Shown piece by piece: positions 1 through 8,004 of a stretch of 26,796 nt of DNA. Positions within the stretch are counted from its first letter, which is position 1, and each line of letters starts with the position of its first letter. A program made the translations under genes and the position numbers. The notes below the pieces were generated by a model. The model did not search any database. It saw only the letters and a list, made by a program, of their open reading frames with translations, and had not been told where the DNA came from. This DNA comes from Deltaproteobacteria bacterium. Lineage in GTDB: Bacteria; Desulfobacterota; Syntrophia; Syntrophales; UBA5619. The DNA lies in assembly GCA_026388365.1 (NCBI GenBank), contig JAPLJW010000073.1:1-26796 (forward strand). The letters run 5' to 3'.

Positions 1-2
1 GG

Positions 3-803
3 ATGACGCCGGAGCTCTTCCGGGAAAAGGTCGCCGAAAAGGCGATGGGCCATGTCGGCCTCCGGGAATCGCTCTATCTGATTGCCGACCGTCTGCACTT
101 CATTCTCGATGACATCCGCGAGACCGTCGAACCGGTGATCGCCGAAAAACCGCTGAAAACGGATTATTTTGAGCTGAAACCAGGCGACGTGGCGGGCATC
201 CGAAACATCGGGGAGGGCTTCCGGGAAGGAAAAAAGATCGTCACGCTGGACCTGCGGATGTATATCGGGGCGGAAGATCCCCATGATTCCATCCGGATCG
301 TCGGGACGCCCGACCTCACCCTGCGGATCGAAGGGGGTGTGGCCGGCGATCAGGCGACGGCCGCGATCCTCGTGAATTCCATCCCGGCGGTGATCGCCGC
401 GGCCCCGGGGCTGGTCACGGTCAAGACCTGCCGGCGCCCTGGTGTCATCAGGCCTGAGCGAAAACAAGCGATGCTGAAGATCCATTGCCCCGATTGCGCG
501 AAGGATTTCATCTGGACCGACGACATGCCGCCCCGGGGGAAATGCCCGAACCCGGAATGCGACGGCAGTTACGACGTCCACGGGGCCCTGCGGCGGAACC
601 TTGCAGCGCGGAATCCCGCCGCCGCAGACGCCCTTCTCTGCCCCGCCTGCGGCGGACCGATCCCCTCCCGCTGGACCCTCTGCAGCGGTTGCGGGCGGGT
701 CGTCGCCGGCGCCCGATCCTTCCGGAAACGGCACCTCCTCTTCCTGATCGCCATCGCGCTTACGTTTCTGTCCCTCATCATTCGCGTCTGGATTCACTTC
801 TGA
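3..803 (+). CDS. DapB-like dehydrogenase C-terminal domain fused to two zinc ribbons and a membrane anchor (5' partial)
   Basis: The reading frame is open to the window edge, so the N-terminus and its Rossmann domain lie outside. Residues 1-150 resemble the C-terminal substrate domain of dihydrodipicolinate-reductase-like proteins such as 2,4-diaminopentanoate dehydrogenase; the stretch around IEGGVAGDQATAAILVNSIP (residues 109-128) is typical. The frame then runs on without a stop into a Cys-rich tail. One ribbon has C162, C165, C181 and C186, the second has C213, C216, C227 and C230. A hydrophobic segment at about 244-262 follows and the protein ends in RVWIHF. The normal family member ends near residue 150. 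An ATG at 471 is in frame, so the ribbon-membrane part could be a separate 110-residue protein joined by a lost stop. The substrate is not inferable, and I see no link to the inositol genes. Confidence 0.7.
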   Translation: MTPELFREKVAEKAMGHVGLRESLYLIADRLHFILDDIRETVEPVIAEKPLKTDYFELKPGDVAGIRNIGEGFREGKKIVTLDLRMYIGAEDPHDSIRIVGTPDLTLRIEGGVAGDQATAAILVNSIPAVIAAAPGLVTVKTCRRPGVIRPERKQAMLKIHCPDCAKDFIWTDDMPPRGKCPNPECDGSYDVHGALRRNLAARNPAAADALLCPACGGPIPSRWTLCSGCGRVVAGARSFRKRHLLFLIAIALTFLSLIIRVWIHF

Positions 804-940
804 ATCGCAGCCACGAATCTTCCCGACCATTTTCTGCAAGTCCGGTTCTGTGAGGGTCTGGGGTTGAAGGGCATCCGTTCTGCCGCTTTTTCTATTGCTT
901 CTTGCGGAAAACCGGTGAGATCTCTTCCGGATGGTGAATC

Positions 941-1702
941 ATGAACGGTCAGAAAAAAAACCATCCAGGCCGCCACATCGAGATGACCGACCTGTCGGGA
1001 GGGTTTTCAATTCTCTGTTCCCGGATTCCTTTTCGCCGGAATCAGGATGTGATCCACATTCAAAAAGATCGCAGCGACGCCGAGGATGTCATCGCTGTCG
1101 TGGATGGCTGGAACGATGTTGAAAGGATTCCCTCCGATCACCCGGGAAGGGAAGCGGCTTCCTTTGTTGCAAGGCGATATCCTGAGGTTTTTCTTGCTTT
1201 GAAAGAACAAACCCCCGCCCATGCCGCTCAGGACGCCGCAGAACACGTGGATCAAGAATTCCTCCAACGATACCCCGCCCATGTTGCCTCGGTGGGCGCC
1301 TTCGCGTTTTGTTCCCGGAAACAGACGCTGATCGTGTCGGTTGGAACCATCCATGTGTGGATATGGAATGGAACCCAATGGTGCAAACCCGAAGAGATCG
1401 GAGATTACTTTTTGCCCCAGCCCGAATACGAAAGCGGGTCGAGGACGTTTTGGGGTCGCGGAGAGCTGAAGGACGATCCCTTCTATGCGTTGCGGGTTGA
1501 TACGGTGGTTCTCTCTCCGCAAACGCCCTTTTTCATGGCCACCGATGGGATGGATGATGTGCTCGCCCTGCGCGAAATCAATGCGATGCGGGAGGAGATC
1601 CGGTCATCCTTCCCCGGTTTTTTCGAGACGGTGACGGCAAGGGTGCTTTCAAGCCAGAAACAACGGGACGATATCACCCTGTTGATGCGCTGGAAGCGCT
1701 GA
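941..1702 (+). CDS. PP2C-like (PPM family) protein phosphatase, divergent
   Basis: A protein of 253 residues with the sparse signature of PP2C-fold phosphatases. NQD at 34-36 fits the N-terminal metal-ligand strand, VVDGWND (53-59) is in the place of the VxDGxGG motif, ATDGMDD (about 200-206) matches the downstream metal-binding Asp-Gly, and DDITLL near the C-terminus matches the final DD motif. These residues would hold a Mn/Mg pair that hydrolyses phosphoserine or phosphothreonine. The second half of the usual DGxGG loop is replaced by WND, so the protein may be divergent or regulatory. There is no signal peptide or membrane segment, so it is probably cytoplasmic. The start is uncertain: ATG 941 lacks a good ribosome site, and ATG 983 is a possible alternative. 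It stands alone, followed by a strong promoter for the transporter genes. Confidence 0.62.
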   Translation: MNGQKKNHPGRHIEMTDLSGGFSILCSRIPFRRNQDVIHIQKDRSDAEDVIAVVDGWNDVERIPSDHPGREAASFVARRYPEVFLALKEQTPAHAAQDAAEHVDQEFLQRYPAHVASVGAFAFCSRKQTLIVSVGTIHVWIWNGTQWCKPEEIGDYFLPQPEYESGSRTFWGRGELKDDPFYALRVDTVVLSPQTPFFMATDGMDDVLALREINAMREEIRSSFPGFFETVTARVLSSQKQRDDITLLMRWKR

Positions 1703-1717
1703 TCCGCGCCTTTTGTC

Positions 1718-1746
1718 TTGACAATCCCTTCCGTTGTCCGTAATAG
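1718..1746 (+). promoter_or_regulatory. Sigma70 promoter for ABC transporter 1
   Basis: TTGACA at 1718-1723 and TAATAG at 1741-1746 are separated by exactly 17 bp. The start codon of the binding protein lies about 70 bp downstream at 1815, behind AAGGAGGGG. The -35 box is perfect and the -10 box has five of six consensus bases. Confidence 0.7.
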
Positions 1747-1814
1747 TTGGCACAGGTCATATCGGATTTTTGTCATTTCTTTATGATCACAACCATTCAA
1801 CCAAGGAGGGGATT

Positions 1815-2840
1815 ATGAAACGCTGGCGGATCATCGTAATGGTGGGAATATTATTCGTCCTGGCAAGTACGGCAATGGCCCAGGAGAACGTGCTGGTTCT
1901 CTATGGAAGCCCGGACCGGGACTGGGTCGCGGCCATCGCGGCAAAGTTTGAGAAGGATACCGGGATCAAGGTCCAGTGGATCCGCGCCAGCAGCAACGAG
2001 ATGTATGCGCGGATCGAGGCGGAAAAGGTCAATCCTCAGGGGGATGTGTGGTTCGGCGGGACCGGGGACCCGCATTTTGACGCGGCCCTGAAGGGGCTGA
2101 CGGAGCCGTACTGCACCCCCATGCTGTCCGAACTCCGTGAATGGATGCGCGATCCCATCGGCGGCTGCCGGACCCTGGGACTCTATGCGGGGCCGTTGGG
2201 GTGGGCCGTGAATGAGGGGCTCTTAAAGAAGCTCGGCAAACCGATGCCCAAGACCTGGGATGACCTGGCCAATCCGGAATACAAGGGGCTGATCGCCGTG
2301 TCCAATCCGAATACCGCCGGTACGGCTTACACGGCGCTTGTTACACTCCTGCTGTTGAAGGGCGAGGAGAAGGGCTGGGACTATCTCGCGAAGCTTCACA
2401 AGAATGTCGCCCAGTACACCAAGTCCGGTTCGGCGGCGGGCCAACTTGCGGGCCGCGGCGAGACGGCCATCGGCATCGTTTTCCTGCACGATGCGGTCAT
2501 GTATGCCGAGGAGGGTTTCCCGGTGAAGCCGGTGGCGCCGGCGGACGGGACAGGCTACGAGATTGGCGGGTTGAGCCTGATCAAGGGGGCGCCCCATATG
2601 GCCAACGCCAAGAAGTTCATTGACTGGGCCTTGACCCCCGATGTCCAGGCCATTGCAAAGGATTTTCGGTCTTTCCAGCTCCAGTCCAACAAGAAGACCC
2701 CGCTTCCTCCGGTGGTCCTCAAGCACGGCATGGATTTCGAGCATGTGAAGACGATCAAGTATGACTTTATTTGGGGATCGCAAAACCGCGACCGCATCCT
2801 GAAGCGGTGGTCGGAACAGATCTTTTCCCAGTCCCGCTGA
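1815..2840 (+). CDS. Periplasmic binding protein of AfuA/FbpA-type ABC transporter 1
   Basis: A 341-residue family 1 extracellular solute-binding protein of the FbpA/AfuA/aminoethylphosphonate branch. The start was set at ATG 1815 because of AAGGAGGGG just upstream and because a clean Sec signal peptide follows (hydrophobic stretch to residue 20, probable cleavage after AMA). The chain has the family pattern WFGGTGDPHF (79-88), a Ser/Thr-rich NTAGTAYTAL segment (166-175) and TGYEIGGL (246-253). There is no adjacent Tyr-Tyr pair as in iron-binding FbpA. H225, D226 and E249 have the same spacing as the sugar contacts I recall for hexose-phosphate-binding AfuA (His205, Asp206, Glu229). I therefore favour a phosphorylated sugar or polyol over iron. 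It is the first gene of a transporter operon convergent with the inositol operon. Confidence 0.85.
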   Translation: MKRWRIIVMVGILFVLASTAMAQENVLVLYGSPDRDWVAAIAAKFEKDTGIKVQWIRASSNEMYARIEAEKVNPQGDVWFGGTGDPHFDAALKGLTEPYCTPMLSELREWMRDPIGGCRTLGLYAGPLGWAVNEGLLKKLGKPMPKTWDDLANPEYKGLIAVSNPNTAGTAYTALVTLLLLKGEEKGWDYLAKLHKNVAQYTKSGSAAGQLAGRGETAIGIVFLHDAVMYAEEGFPVKPVAPADGTGYEIGGLSLIKGAPHMANAKKFIDWALTPDVQAIAKDFRSFQLQSNKKTPLPPVVLKHGMDFEHVKTIKYDFIWGSQNRDRILKRWSEQIFSQSR

Positions 2841-2848
2841 CCCTGAAA

Positions 2849-2887
2849 GGCCCGGCTCGATCACGCGTATCGACCGGGCCGCTGTTT
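2849..2887 (+). terminator. Hairpin between binding protein and permease genes
   Basis: GGCCCGG-C-TCGAT (2849-2861) pairs with ATCGACCGGGCC (2869-2880), a 12-bp stem with a single bulged C and a 7-nt loop, followed by TTTT at 2884-2887. It begins 8 nt after the binding-protein stop codon. Such elements often attenuate transcription or protect the upstream message, so that more binding protein than permease is made. I infer partial termination, because the permease and ATPase have no obvious promoter of their own. Confidence 0.6.
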
Positions 2888-2943
2888 TCCGGATGTCCGC
2901 CTGGGTTTTTGGTTGAGTCACCAGGAAAGTGCCTGGAGGATCC

Positions 2944-5016
2944 GTGAGTATTGTACGCAACGCGGCGTGCCTGGCTGAAGGAGCAGGCTTGCTCGCCACA
3001 GTGGCGCTGGTTCCCTTTGTATCGCGCGGGGGAACCACCTTCATGCCGACCAGAGAAGGGCTTTCCCTCACGGCCCTGGCGCTCGCGAACCAGCAACCGC
3101 TCTTCTGGATTCTGGTCGTGATCGGTCTTGCCTGGACCGCCTATGGCTTCATGGAGGAAGAACGGTCGAACCGCGCCGCCGTCTGGGGCGGAGCCGTCGG
3201 CTGTTTCCTGGTCCTTTGGCTTACCTGGATGGTGGCGGTCAAGCCCTACGCTTTTGGCCCGGGCGCCCTGCTATCCCTGGGCATTTGCCTGCTGATCCTG
3301 GGCCACGGCCTGTCGCGGAGCGGCTTCATCCGGGCGGATACCTTCGTCGCCGTCAGCATTCTGCTCGTCGCCCTCTTCATTGTCCTGTTCATCCTGCTTC
3401 CCCTTTTTGCGATCTTTCGGCAGAGCGTGATGGACGGCAGCGGGGTTCGGGTGACGCTGCTCGCAGAGACCCTGAAACGCTACCCGGCGCTCTGGCGCGT
3501 CGTGGGGAACAGCCTGGGTCTGGCCGTTTTCGTGAGCTGCACCTCGACCCTCATCGGATTGGTCTTTGCGCTGGCCGCAGCCCGATCACGCTCCCGGCTC
3601 ACGGGGATGTTGCGGGCGTTTTCCCTCCTTCCCATCATTACGCCTCCTTTTGTCGTCGGCATGGCCATCATCCTCCTCTTCGGTCTCCAGGGATTCGTCA
3701 CGAGCCAACTCCTCGGGTTGAAGACACGGGGGATTTTCGGCTTTCCGGGCCTGGCCCTGGCACAGACCCTCTCTTTTGCACCGGTGGCATTCCTGGTGAT
3801 CTCAAGCGTGGTCGAATCCATCAACCCGGCCCTGGAAGAGGCGAGCCTTACCCTTCGGGCAGGACGGTGGCTAACCTTCTGGAAGGTGACGCTGCCTCTG
3901 CTTCGGCCGGGAGTCGCCAATGCGTTTCTGCTGACCATCATTGAATCGCTGGCGGACTTCGGGAACCCCATCATCATCGGAGGCGAGTTCGAGGTCCTGT
4001 CCACGGAAATTTATTTCAGCATCGTGGGCCGCTTCGATCAGACCCTGGCGGCCACACTCGGCCTGATCCTGCTGACCTTTTGCCTCGCGGCGTTTCTGCT
4101 GCAGCGGTACTGGCTGGGGGAACGCTCCTACGTCACGGTCACGGGCAAACCGCCCTCGGGCCGGCCCATGCCTCTGCCCAAGGGGCTGGAGATCGGGCTC
4201 CTTACGTTCTGCGCCTTCTGGTGCTTCTTTACGCTGACGATCTATCTTTCGGTCGTATCGGGCGGCTTCGTAGAGATCTGGGGAATCAACAACACCTTCA
4301 CCCTGCGTCATTACCACCAGTTGCTGCGGGACGGCATGGACGCGCTTTGGACCACGCTGATTCTGGCAGGCGTTTCGGCGCCTCTCACCGCGGCGTTGGG
4401 GATCCTCATTGCCTATCTGGTGGTCCGGCACCGTTTCCCGGGCCGAAGGGCCCTGGAATTTTTGTCGATGCTCTCCTTTGCCGTTCCCGGAACGGTCATT
4501 GGCATCGGCTATATCATGGCCTTCAACCAGTCGCCCTTCCTGCTCACCGGGACGGCCACCATCCTGGTGATCGCGTTCATCTTCCGGAATATGCCGATGG
4601 GGATCCGCAGCGGGGTGGCGGCCCTGGCACAGATCGACCAGGCGCTCGAGGAGGCCTCGGTGACGCTTCGAGCCTCCTTTGCGATGACGATCCGGCGCAT
4701 CGTTCTTCCGCTGATCCGACCGGCCATCGTTTCCGCCCTGGTATTCAGCTTCGTCCGTTCGGTGACGGCCATCAGCGCCGTCGTGTTCATTGTAAGCGCC
4801 AAATGGCAGTTGAGCACCAAGGTGATCCTGGATCAGGCGGAGAACGGCCGTTACGGACTGGCGACGGCGTATAGTACTGTGCTTATCGTGATCATGGCGG
4901 CGGCCATTGCCCTCATGTATTTCCTGGTGGGCAGGAAGACCGCTCGCGGTGGTCTGGAAGGAGGGGTGGGCAAAAAGACCGCCGGCAGCGGTCTGGAAGG
5001 AGGGGGACTGACATGA
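2944..5016 (+). CDS. Fused two-domain permease of AfuB/FbpB-type ABC transporter 1 with N-terminal membrane extension
   Basis: A 690-residue inner-membrane permease with two BPD_transp_1 domains in one chain. The two EAA coupling loops are visible as EEASLTLRAGRW (about residue 298) and EEASVTLRASFA (about residue 570), each followed by a Pro-Leu-Leu/Ile-Arg-Pro stretch. About 130 residues precede the first domain and contain four or so hydrophobic segments not seen in permease 2 (571 residues). I chose GTG 2944 because GGAGGA (2935-2940) sits just upstream; GTG 2929 is also in frame but has a poor ribosome site. The gene overlaps the ATPase gene by 4 bp (ATGA). The C-terminal tail carries a 13-residue repeat that results from a DNA duplication containing the next gene's ribosome site. 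Confidence 0.87.
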   Translation: MSIVRNAACLAEGAGLLATVALVPFVSRGGTTFMPTREGLSLTALALANQQPLFWILVVIGLAWTAYGFMEEERSNRAAVWGGAVGCFLVLWLTWMVAVKPYAFGPGALLSLGICLLILGHGLSRSGFIRADTFVAVSILLVALFIVLFILLPLFAIFRQSVMDGSGVRVTLLAETLKRYPALWRVVGNSLGLAVFVSCTSTLIGLVFALAAARSRSRLTGMLRAFSLLPIITPPFVVGMAIILLFGLQGFVTSQLLGLKTRGIFGFPGLALAQTLSFAPVAFLVISSVVESINPALEEASLTLRAGRWLTFWKVTLPLLRPGVANAFLLTIIESLADFGNPIIIGGEFEVLSTEIYFSIVGRFDQTLAATLGLILLTFCLAAFLLQRYWLGERSYVTVTGKPPSGRPMPLPKGLEIGLLTFCAFWCFFTLTIYLSVVSGGFVEIWGINNTFTLRHYHQLLRDGMDALWTTLILAGVSAPLTAALGILIAYLVVRHRFPGRRALEFLSMLSFAVPGTVIGIGYIMAFNQSPFLLTGTATILVIAFIFRNMPMGIRSGVAALAQIDQALEEASVTLRASFAMTIRRIVLPLIRPAIVSALVFSFVRSVTAISAVVFIVSAKWQLSTKVILDQAENGRYGLATAYSTVLIVIMAAAIALMYFLVGRKTARGGLEGGVGKKTAGSGLEGGGLT
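4936..5005 (+). repeat. Imperfect 39-bp tandem duplication at the permease/ATPase junction
   Basis: AAGACCGC...GGTCTGGAAGGAGGGG occurs at 4936-4966 and again at 4975-5005 with a 39-bp period (13 codons). It duplicates the permease tail as KTARGGLEGGVGK / KTAGSGLEGGGLT and also duplicates the GGAAGGAGGGG ribosome-binding site of the ATPase gene. The unit length keeps the reading frame. Confidence 0.7.
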
Positions 5017-6074
5017 GGCTGGAAGCCGCCAGTGTGCTTCTCAAGGACATCACCAAGCGATTCGGTCAGGTATTGGCGGTGGATCGGGTGAGTCTTCAGA
5101 TCGAGCCGGGAGAACTGTTGACGCTGCTCGGCCCCTCGGGTTGCGGGAAGACGACGATACTCCGGATCGTGGCCGGCCTGGAGACCGCAACCGACGGGCG
5201 GGTCTTCATCGGCGAGGCCGACGTGACGCGTCTGCCGCCAAACGCACGGGATGTGACCATGATGTTTCAGTCCTATGCGCTGTTCCCTCATCTCACGGTA
5301 TTCGAGAACGTGGCCTATGGGCTTCGGGTCCTGAAACGGCCCGAGGCGGAAATCGGCAGGGCGGTGCAGGAAGTTATGGAACTGGTGGGCATGACCGGGA
5401 TGGCCGGCCGCAACCCGAGCGCCCTCTCCGGAGGCCAGCAGCAGCGGGTCGCCCTGGCAAGGTCCCTGGTATTGAATCCGAAGGTGCTTCTGTTCGATGA
5501 GCCATTGTCGAACCTGGATGCGAAACTCCGCAAGCGGATGCGCGAGGAGATCCGTCTGCTCCAGCAGCGCCTCGGCATCACGGCGATCTACGTGACCCAC
5601 GACCAGGCGGAGGCCTTGGCGATCTCGGATCGGATCGTGGTCATGAACCATGGCCGCATCTCCCAGATCGGCACGCCGCTGGAGCTGTACCACGAGCCCG
5701 CGAACCGTTTTGTCGCCGAGTTCATCGGAGAGGCCAACTTCCTGCCGGGAACGATCGAAACCGCTCTGGAGGGCTGGGCGAACCTCCGCATCGGATCCCA
5801 GTCCCTGCGGGTAAAGAGCCGCCCGGTATCACCCGGCCCCGTCACGGTTCTGGCTCGGCCCGAAGCCATCCGGATCCATATCGATGGCGAAGGGCTTCCC
5901 GGCGTCATCCAGAAAGTCTCCTATCTGGGATCGGCCGCGGATTACACGGTCGAAACAGACCTGGGTCCGATCCTGATCACCGACTACGACATGGCGGGCG
6001 GGGTGCTTGCATCCGGGGTCGCGGTCCGCCTGGAGTTTCTCGGCCACGGGGTCTGCCCGCTGCCGCCGGAATGA
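5013..6074 (+). CDS. ATPase of AfuC/FbpC-type ABC transporter 1
   Basis: A 353-residue nucleotide-binding subunit with a complete set of motifs: Walker A GPSGCGKTT (40-48), Q-loop MMFQSYALFPH with Q86, signature LSGGQQQR (138-145), Walker B VLLFDEP (158-164) and the H-loop in YVTHDQ with H196. The region after about residue 240 is a TOBE domain, as in FbpC, PotA and MalK, and the length is normal for that group. The start codon overlaps the permease stop (ATGA at 5013-5016) and is preceded by GGAAGGAGGGG, so translation is probably coupled. It would drive import of the ligand bound by the product of the gene at 1815. It is the last gene of the + strand unit; the next gene is convergent. Confidence 0.9.
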   Translation: MRLEAASVLLKDITKRFGQVLAVDRVSLQIEPGELLTLLGPSGCGKTTILRIVAGLETATDGRVFIGEADVTRLPPNARDVTMMFQSYALFPHLTVFENVAYGLRVLKRPEAEIGRAVQEVMELVGMTGMAGRNPSALSGGQQQRVALARSLVLNPKVLLFDEPLSNLDAKLRKRMREEIRLLQQRLGITAIYVTHDQAEALAISDRIVVMNHGRISQIGTPLELYHEPANRFVAEFIGEANFLPGTIETALEGWANLRIGSQSLRVKSRPVSPGPVTVLARPEAIRIHIDGEGLPGVIQKVSYLGSAADYTVETDLGPILITDYDMAGGVLASGVAVRLEFLGHGVCPLPPE

Positions 6075-6167
6075 CCCCGACCCCGCTCCGTCCGGCCGAA
6101 CCCGGCCGTCCCTACCTGGGAGAGCTTCGCCTTCAGCTTATTGGAGAGTCCCGGTCCGGCTGCGTAA

Positions 6168-7100
6168 TTAAGATCCGCCGGTATCTTGATCCCTTCGAGA
6201 TCGTTCATCTTCCGGACAGACTCTGTATTTCTTCCGGATCAGGTCCTCCACGTCACGGATATCCCGCCGGAAAGGGCCTTCCGCATCCAGTTTCAGACTG
6301 GTCAACGCGGCCGCCCAAATCACCGCTTCGTGCGGAGGCGCGCTGAGCCTGCGGGCCATATAGGAGGCGATGCAGGTATCCCCCCGGCCGCTGCGGCCCG
6401 TCAGTGTTTCAGGATGGAACCGGGCTTCATGAAAACGGTTTCCATCGTAAACCAGCACCCCATCCCGGTGGGTCAGCACCACCTCTTTCGGACCCAGGTC
6501 GGCAATGCGTCTGGCCGCAACCCGCATGTCCTTCTGCCCCGTGAGAAATTCGGCCTCCACGGCATCGGTCTTCACGGTATCTACCTGGCTCAGGACCTTT
6601 TCTTTTTCCGGCCAGTCCTGAAAAACCATTCGACCGTCGTGAACCACGCGGACAAATCCCTGGAGATCCACCGCGATCAGGGCGTCTTTCTTCCGCAATG
6701 CTTCGATCACGGAGAGCGGCACCTCGCCGCGGACCGAGGCGCCGACGACAAAGGCCCGTGCGGAGATATCCTCCACCTCTGCAATCGTAAAAGACCCCGC
6801 CGAACTGGTGACGTACAGCATGCGGTCATCCACGTTGGATGACGGATACTCGACGCGGAGGCAGGTCGAGTTGGGGGTCACTTTGGCCAATACGGCGACC
6901 CCCAGCCCCTTCAGCTCGTCAGCAACCTTCATATCCTCCTGCGCCAGACGGGTGATCGCGGCAACCTTCAGCCCCATCCGGACCGCCGCATGGGATCCGT
7001 AATTGAAGGCGCCGCCGTCGACGACCCTCCGGCCTTCCGCGGAAACGATGGTGTCTTTGGTGTAGTGCCCCAGAAAGGCGATGTCGTAAACCATATCCAT
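6168..7100 (-). CDS. PfkB-family sugar/inositol kinase 1 (TM0415-like)
   Basis: A 310-residue ribokinase-fold kinase and the last gene of the - strand operon. The start was placed at ATG 7100, where the fold begins (MDMVYDIAFLGHYTKD), since the upstream in-frame extension covers the end of the previous gene. GGAFNYGSHAA is the substrate-side glycine motif and TGRSGRGDTC near residue 245 holds the anion hole and catalytic Asp, with GRGD in place of the commoner GAGD. The central pattern DLQGFVRV...FQDWPEKEKVL...EAEFLTG resembles, from memory, the PfkB kinase TM0415 of the Thermotoga inositol cluster. It is clearly paralogous to the kinase at 8005-8880. The substrate could be an inositol, a keto-inositol or a ketoaldonate. 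It lies 20 nt after the IolI-like gene. Confidence 0.8.
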   Translation of the reverse strand: MDMVYDIAFLGHYTKDTIVSAEGRRVVDGGAFNYGSHAAVRMGLKVAAITRLAQEDMKVADELKGLGVAVLAKVTPNSTCLRVEYPSSNVDDRMLYVTSSAGSFTIAEVEDISARAFVVGASVRGEVPLSVIEALRKKDALIAVDLQGFVRVVHDGRMVFQDWPEKEKVLSQVDTVKTDAVEAEFLTGQKDMRVAARRIADLGPKEVVLTHRDGVLVYDGNRFHEARFHPETLTGRSGRGDTCIASYMARRLSAPPHEAVIWAAALTSLKLDAEGPFRRDIRDVEDLIRKKYRVCPEDERSRRDQDTGGS

Positions 7101-7120
7101 TGATTTCCGAAAAAGAAGAA

Positions 7121-7933
7121 TTACAGAAATTTCCGGATGGCGTCGATCCCCTTCTGGGCGACCTCTTCCGGGAGGCGGGACCAATACGCCGGTCTGAACA
7201 TTTCCAGGGAAACGGGTCCGTCATAATGGATGTTCTTCAGGTTGGACACAATCTCCACAAGAGGAATCACCCCTTCCCCTGGAAACAAACGGTGGGCGTC
7301 CTGCAATTCCGTCTTCGGCAATTCTTCGGCATCATTGACATGCAGGATGAATATCTTTTCCGGATCCACATTCTGAATCGCGCCGATCGACGATCCCCCG
7401 GCGTAAAAATGGAAGGTGTCCAGAACCAGTCCGATATTCGCCCGATCCACCGCCTTGACGATCGCAAAGTCCTCTTCCAGGGTCGAAACGGAACACCAGC
7501 GGAAACCGAGGAACTCAAATGCAAACCGGACCCTGTAATCCTTGAAGCGGTCGGAGATCTCCAGAAGCACCCTGACCGATTCGTCGAGGACCTCCCTGTC
7601 GGTTGCGCCGTCGGGCCTGGGGCTCGGGACGACCACGATAAAGGGGCAGCCCAGGTGATCCGCCATCTTGGCGTATCTGGCAATCAGGTTCATCGTATTG
7701 GTTTTTTCCCACGGGGCGTTGAACGTGACGAACTCGACGGAGTTGATCGCCAGCGGCTTTAGATGCGCCTCCGCCAACAGCGTTCGCAGATCGTCCAGGC
7801 TGTGATCCAGGAGATAGGCCTCCATCTTCCTGGCCCAGATTTCAACGAGATCGTAGCCCGCCTGGGAGGCCGCCCGGATGTCGCCGGGAAGATCCGTTTT
7901 CATGGTTGACGCGCCGTTGAACCCGATTTTCAT
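7121..7933 (-). CDS. IolI-like sugar isomerase/epimerase (AP endonuclease 2 TIM barrel)
   Basis: A 270-residue TIM-barrel protein of the xylose-isomerase-like family that includes the inosose isomerase IolI and the dehydratase IolE. The start is ATG 7933, behind AAAGGAGAG. The four metal-ligand strands are readable: FAFEFLGF (E140), LVLDTFHFYAGG (D172, H175), ILHVND (H198) and SLEMF (E244). The phrase LDTFHFYAGGSS is closest to IolI. A likely role is isomerising a keto-inositol or a keto-sugar acid in the same pathway as its neighbours. It sits between the two PfkB kinases, 71 nt after kinase 2 and 20 nt before kinase 1. IolE or a hexulose epimerase are alternatives that sequence alone does not exclude. 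Confidence 0.8.
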   Translation of the reverse strand: MKIGFNGASTMKTDLPGDIRAASQAGYDLVEIWARKMEAYLLDHSLDDLRTLLAEAHLKPLAINSVEFVTFNAPWEKTNTMNLIARYAKMADHLGCPFIVVVPSPRPDGATDREVLDESVRVLLEISDRFKDYRVRFAFEFLGFRWCSVSTLEEDFAIVKAVDRANIGLVLDTFHFYAGGSSIGAIQNVDPEKIFILHVNDAEELPKTELQDAHRLFPGEGVIPLVEIVSNLKNIHYDGPVSLEMFRPAYWSRLPEEVAQKGIDAIRKFL

Positions 7934-8004
7934 GGTTGCTCTCCTTTGAATCATTCGCCGCATCGCGGCCGTCCTGCAGCCGCTAAGCGAAAAGACCGGC
8001 ACGC

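Noticed and set aside
485..853. 122-residue + ORF and several others overlapping the first gene
   Set aside because: Arg/Pro/Ala-rich shadow of the zinc-ribbon coding frame, with no ribosome site or recognisable motif.
1815..2840. Reading the binding proteins as iron(III) transporters (FbpA)
   Set aside because: The fold family fits, but the adjacent Tyr-Tyr iron ligands are not seen and the gene context is carbohydrate catabolism.
2223..3071. 282-residue - ORF across binding protein 1 and permease 1
   Set aside because: Overlaps two convincing genes and the intergenic hairpin; composition is that of a shadow frame.
6075..6167. Bidirectional terminator between the convergent operons
   Set aside because: Only a short GGCCG/CGGCC stem is present, without a U-run on either strand; too weak to claim.
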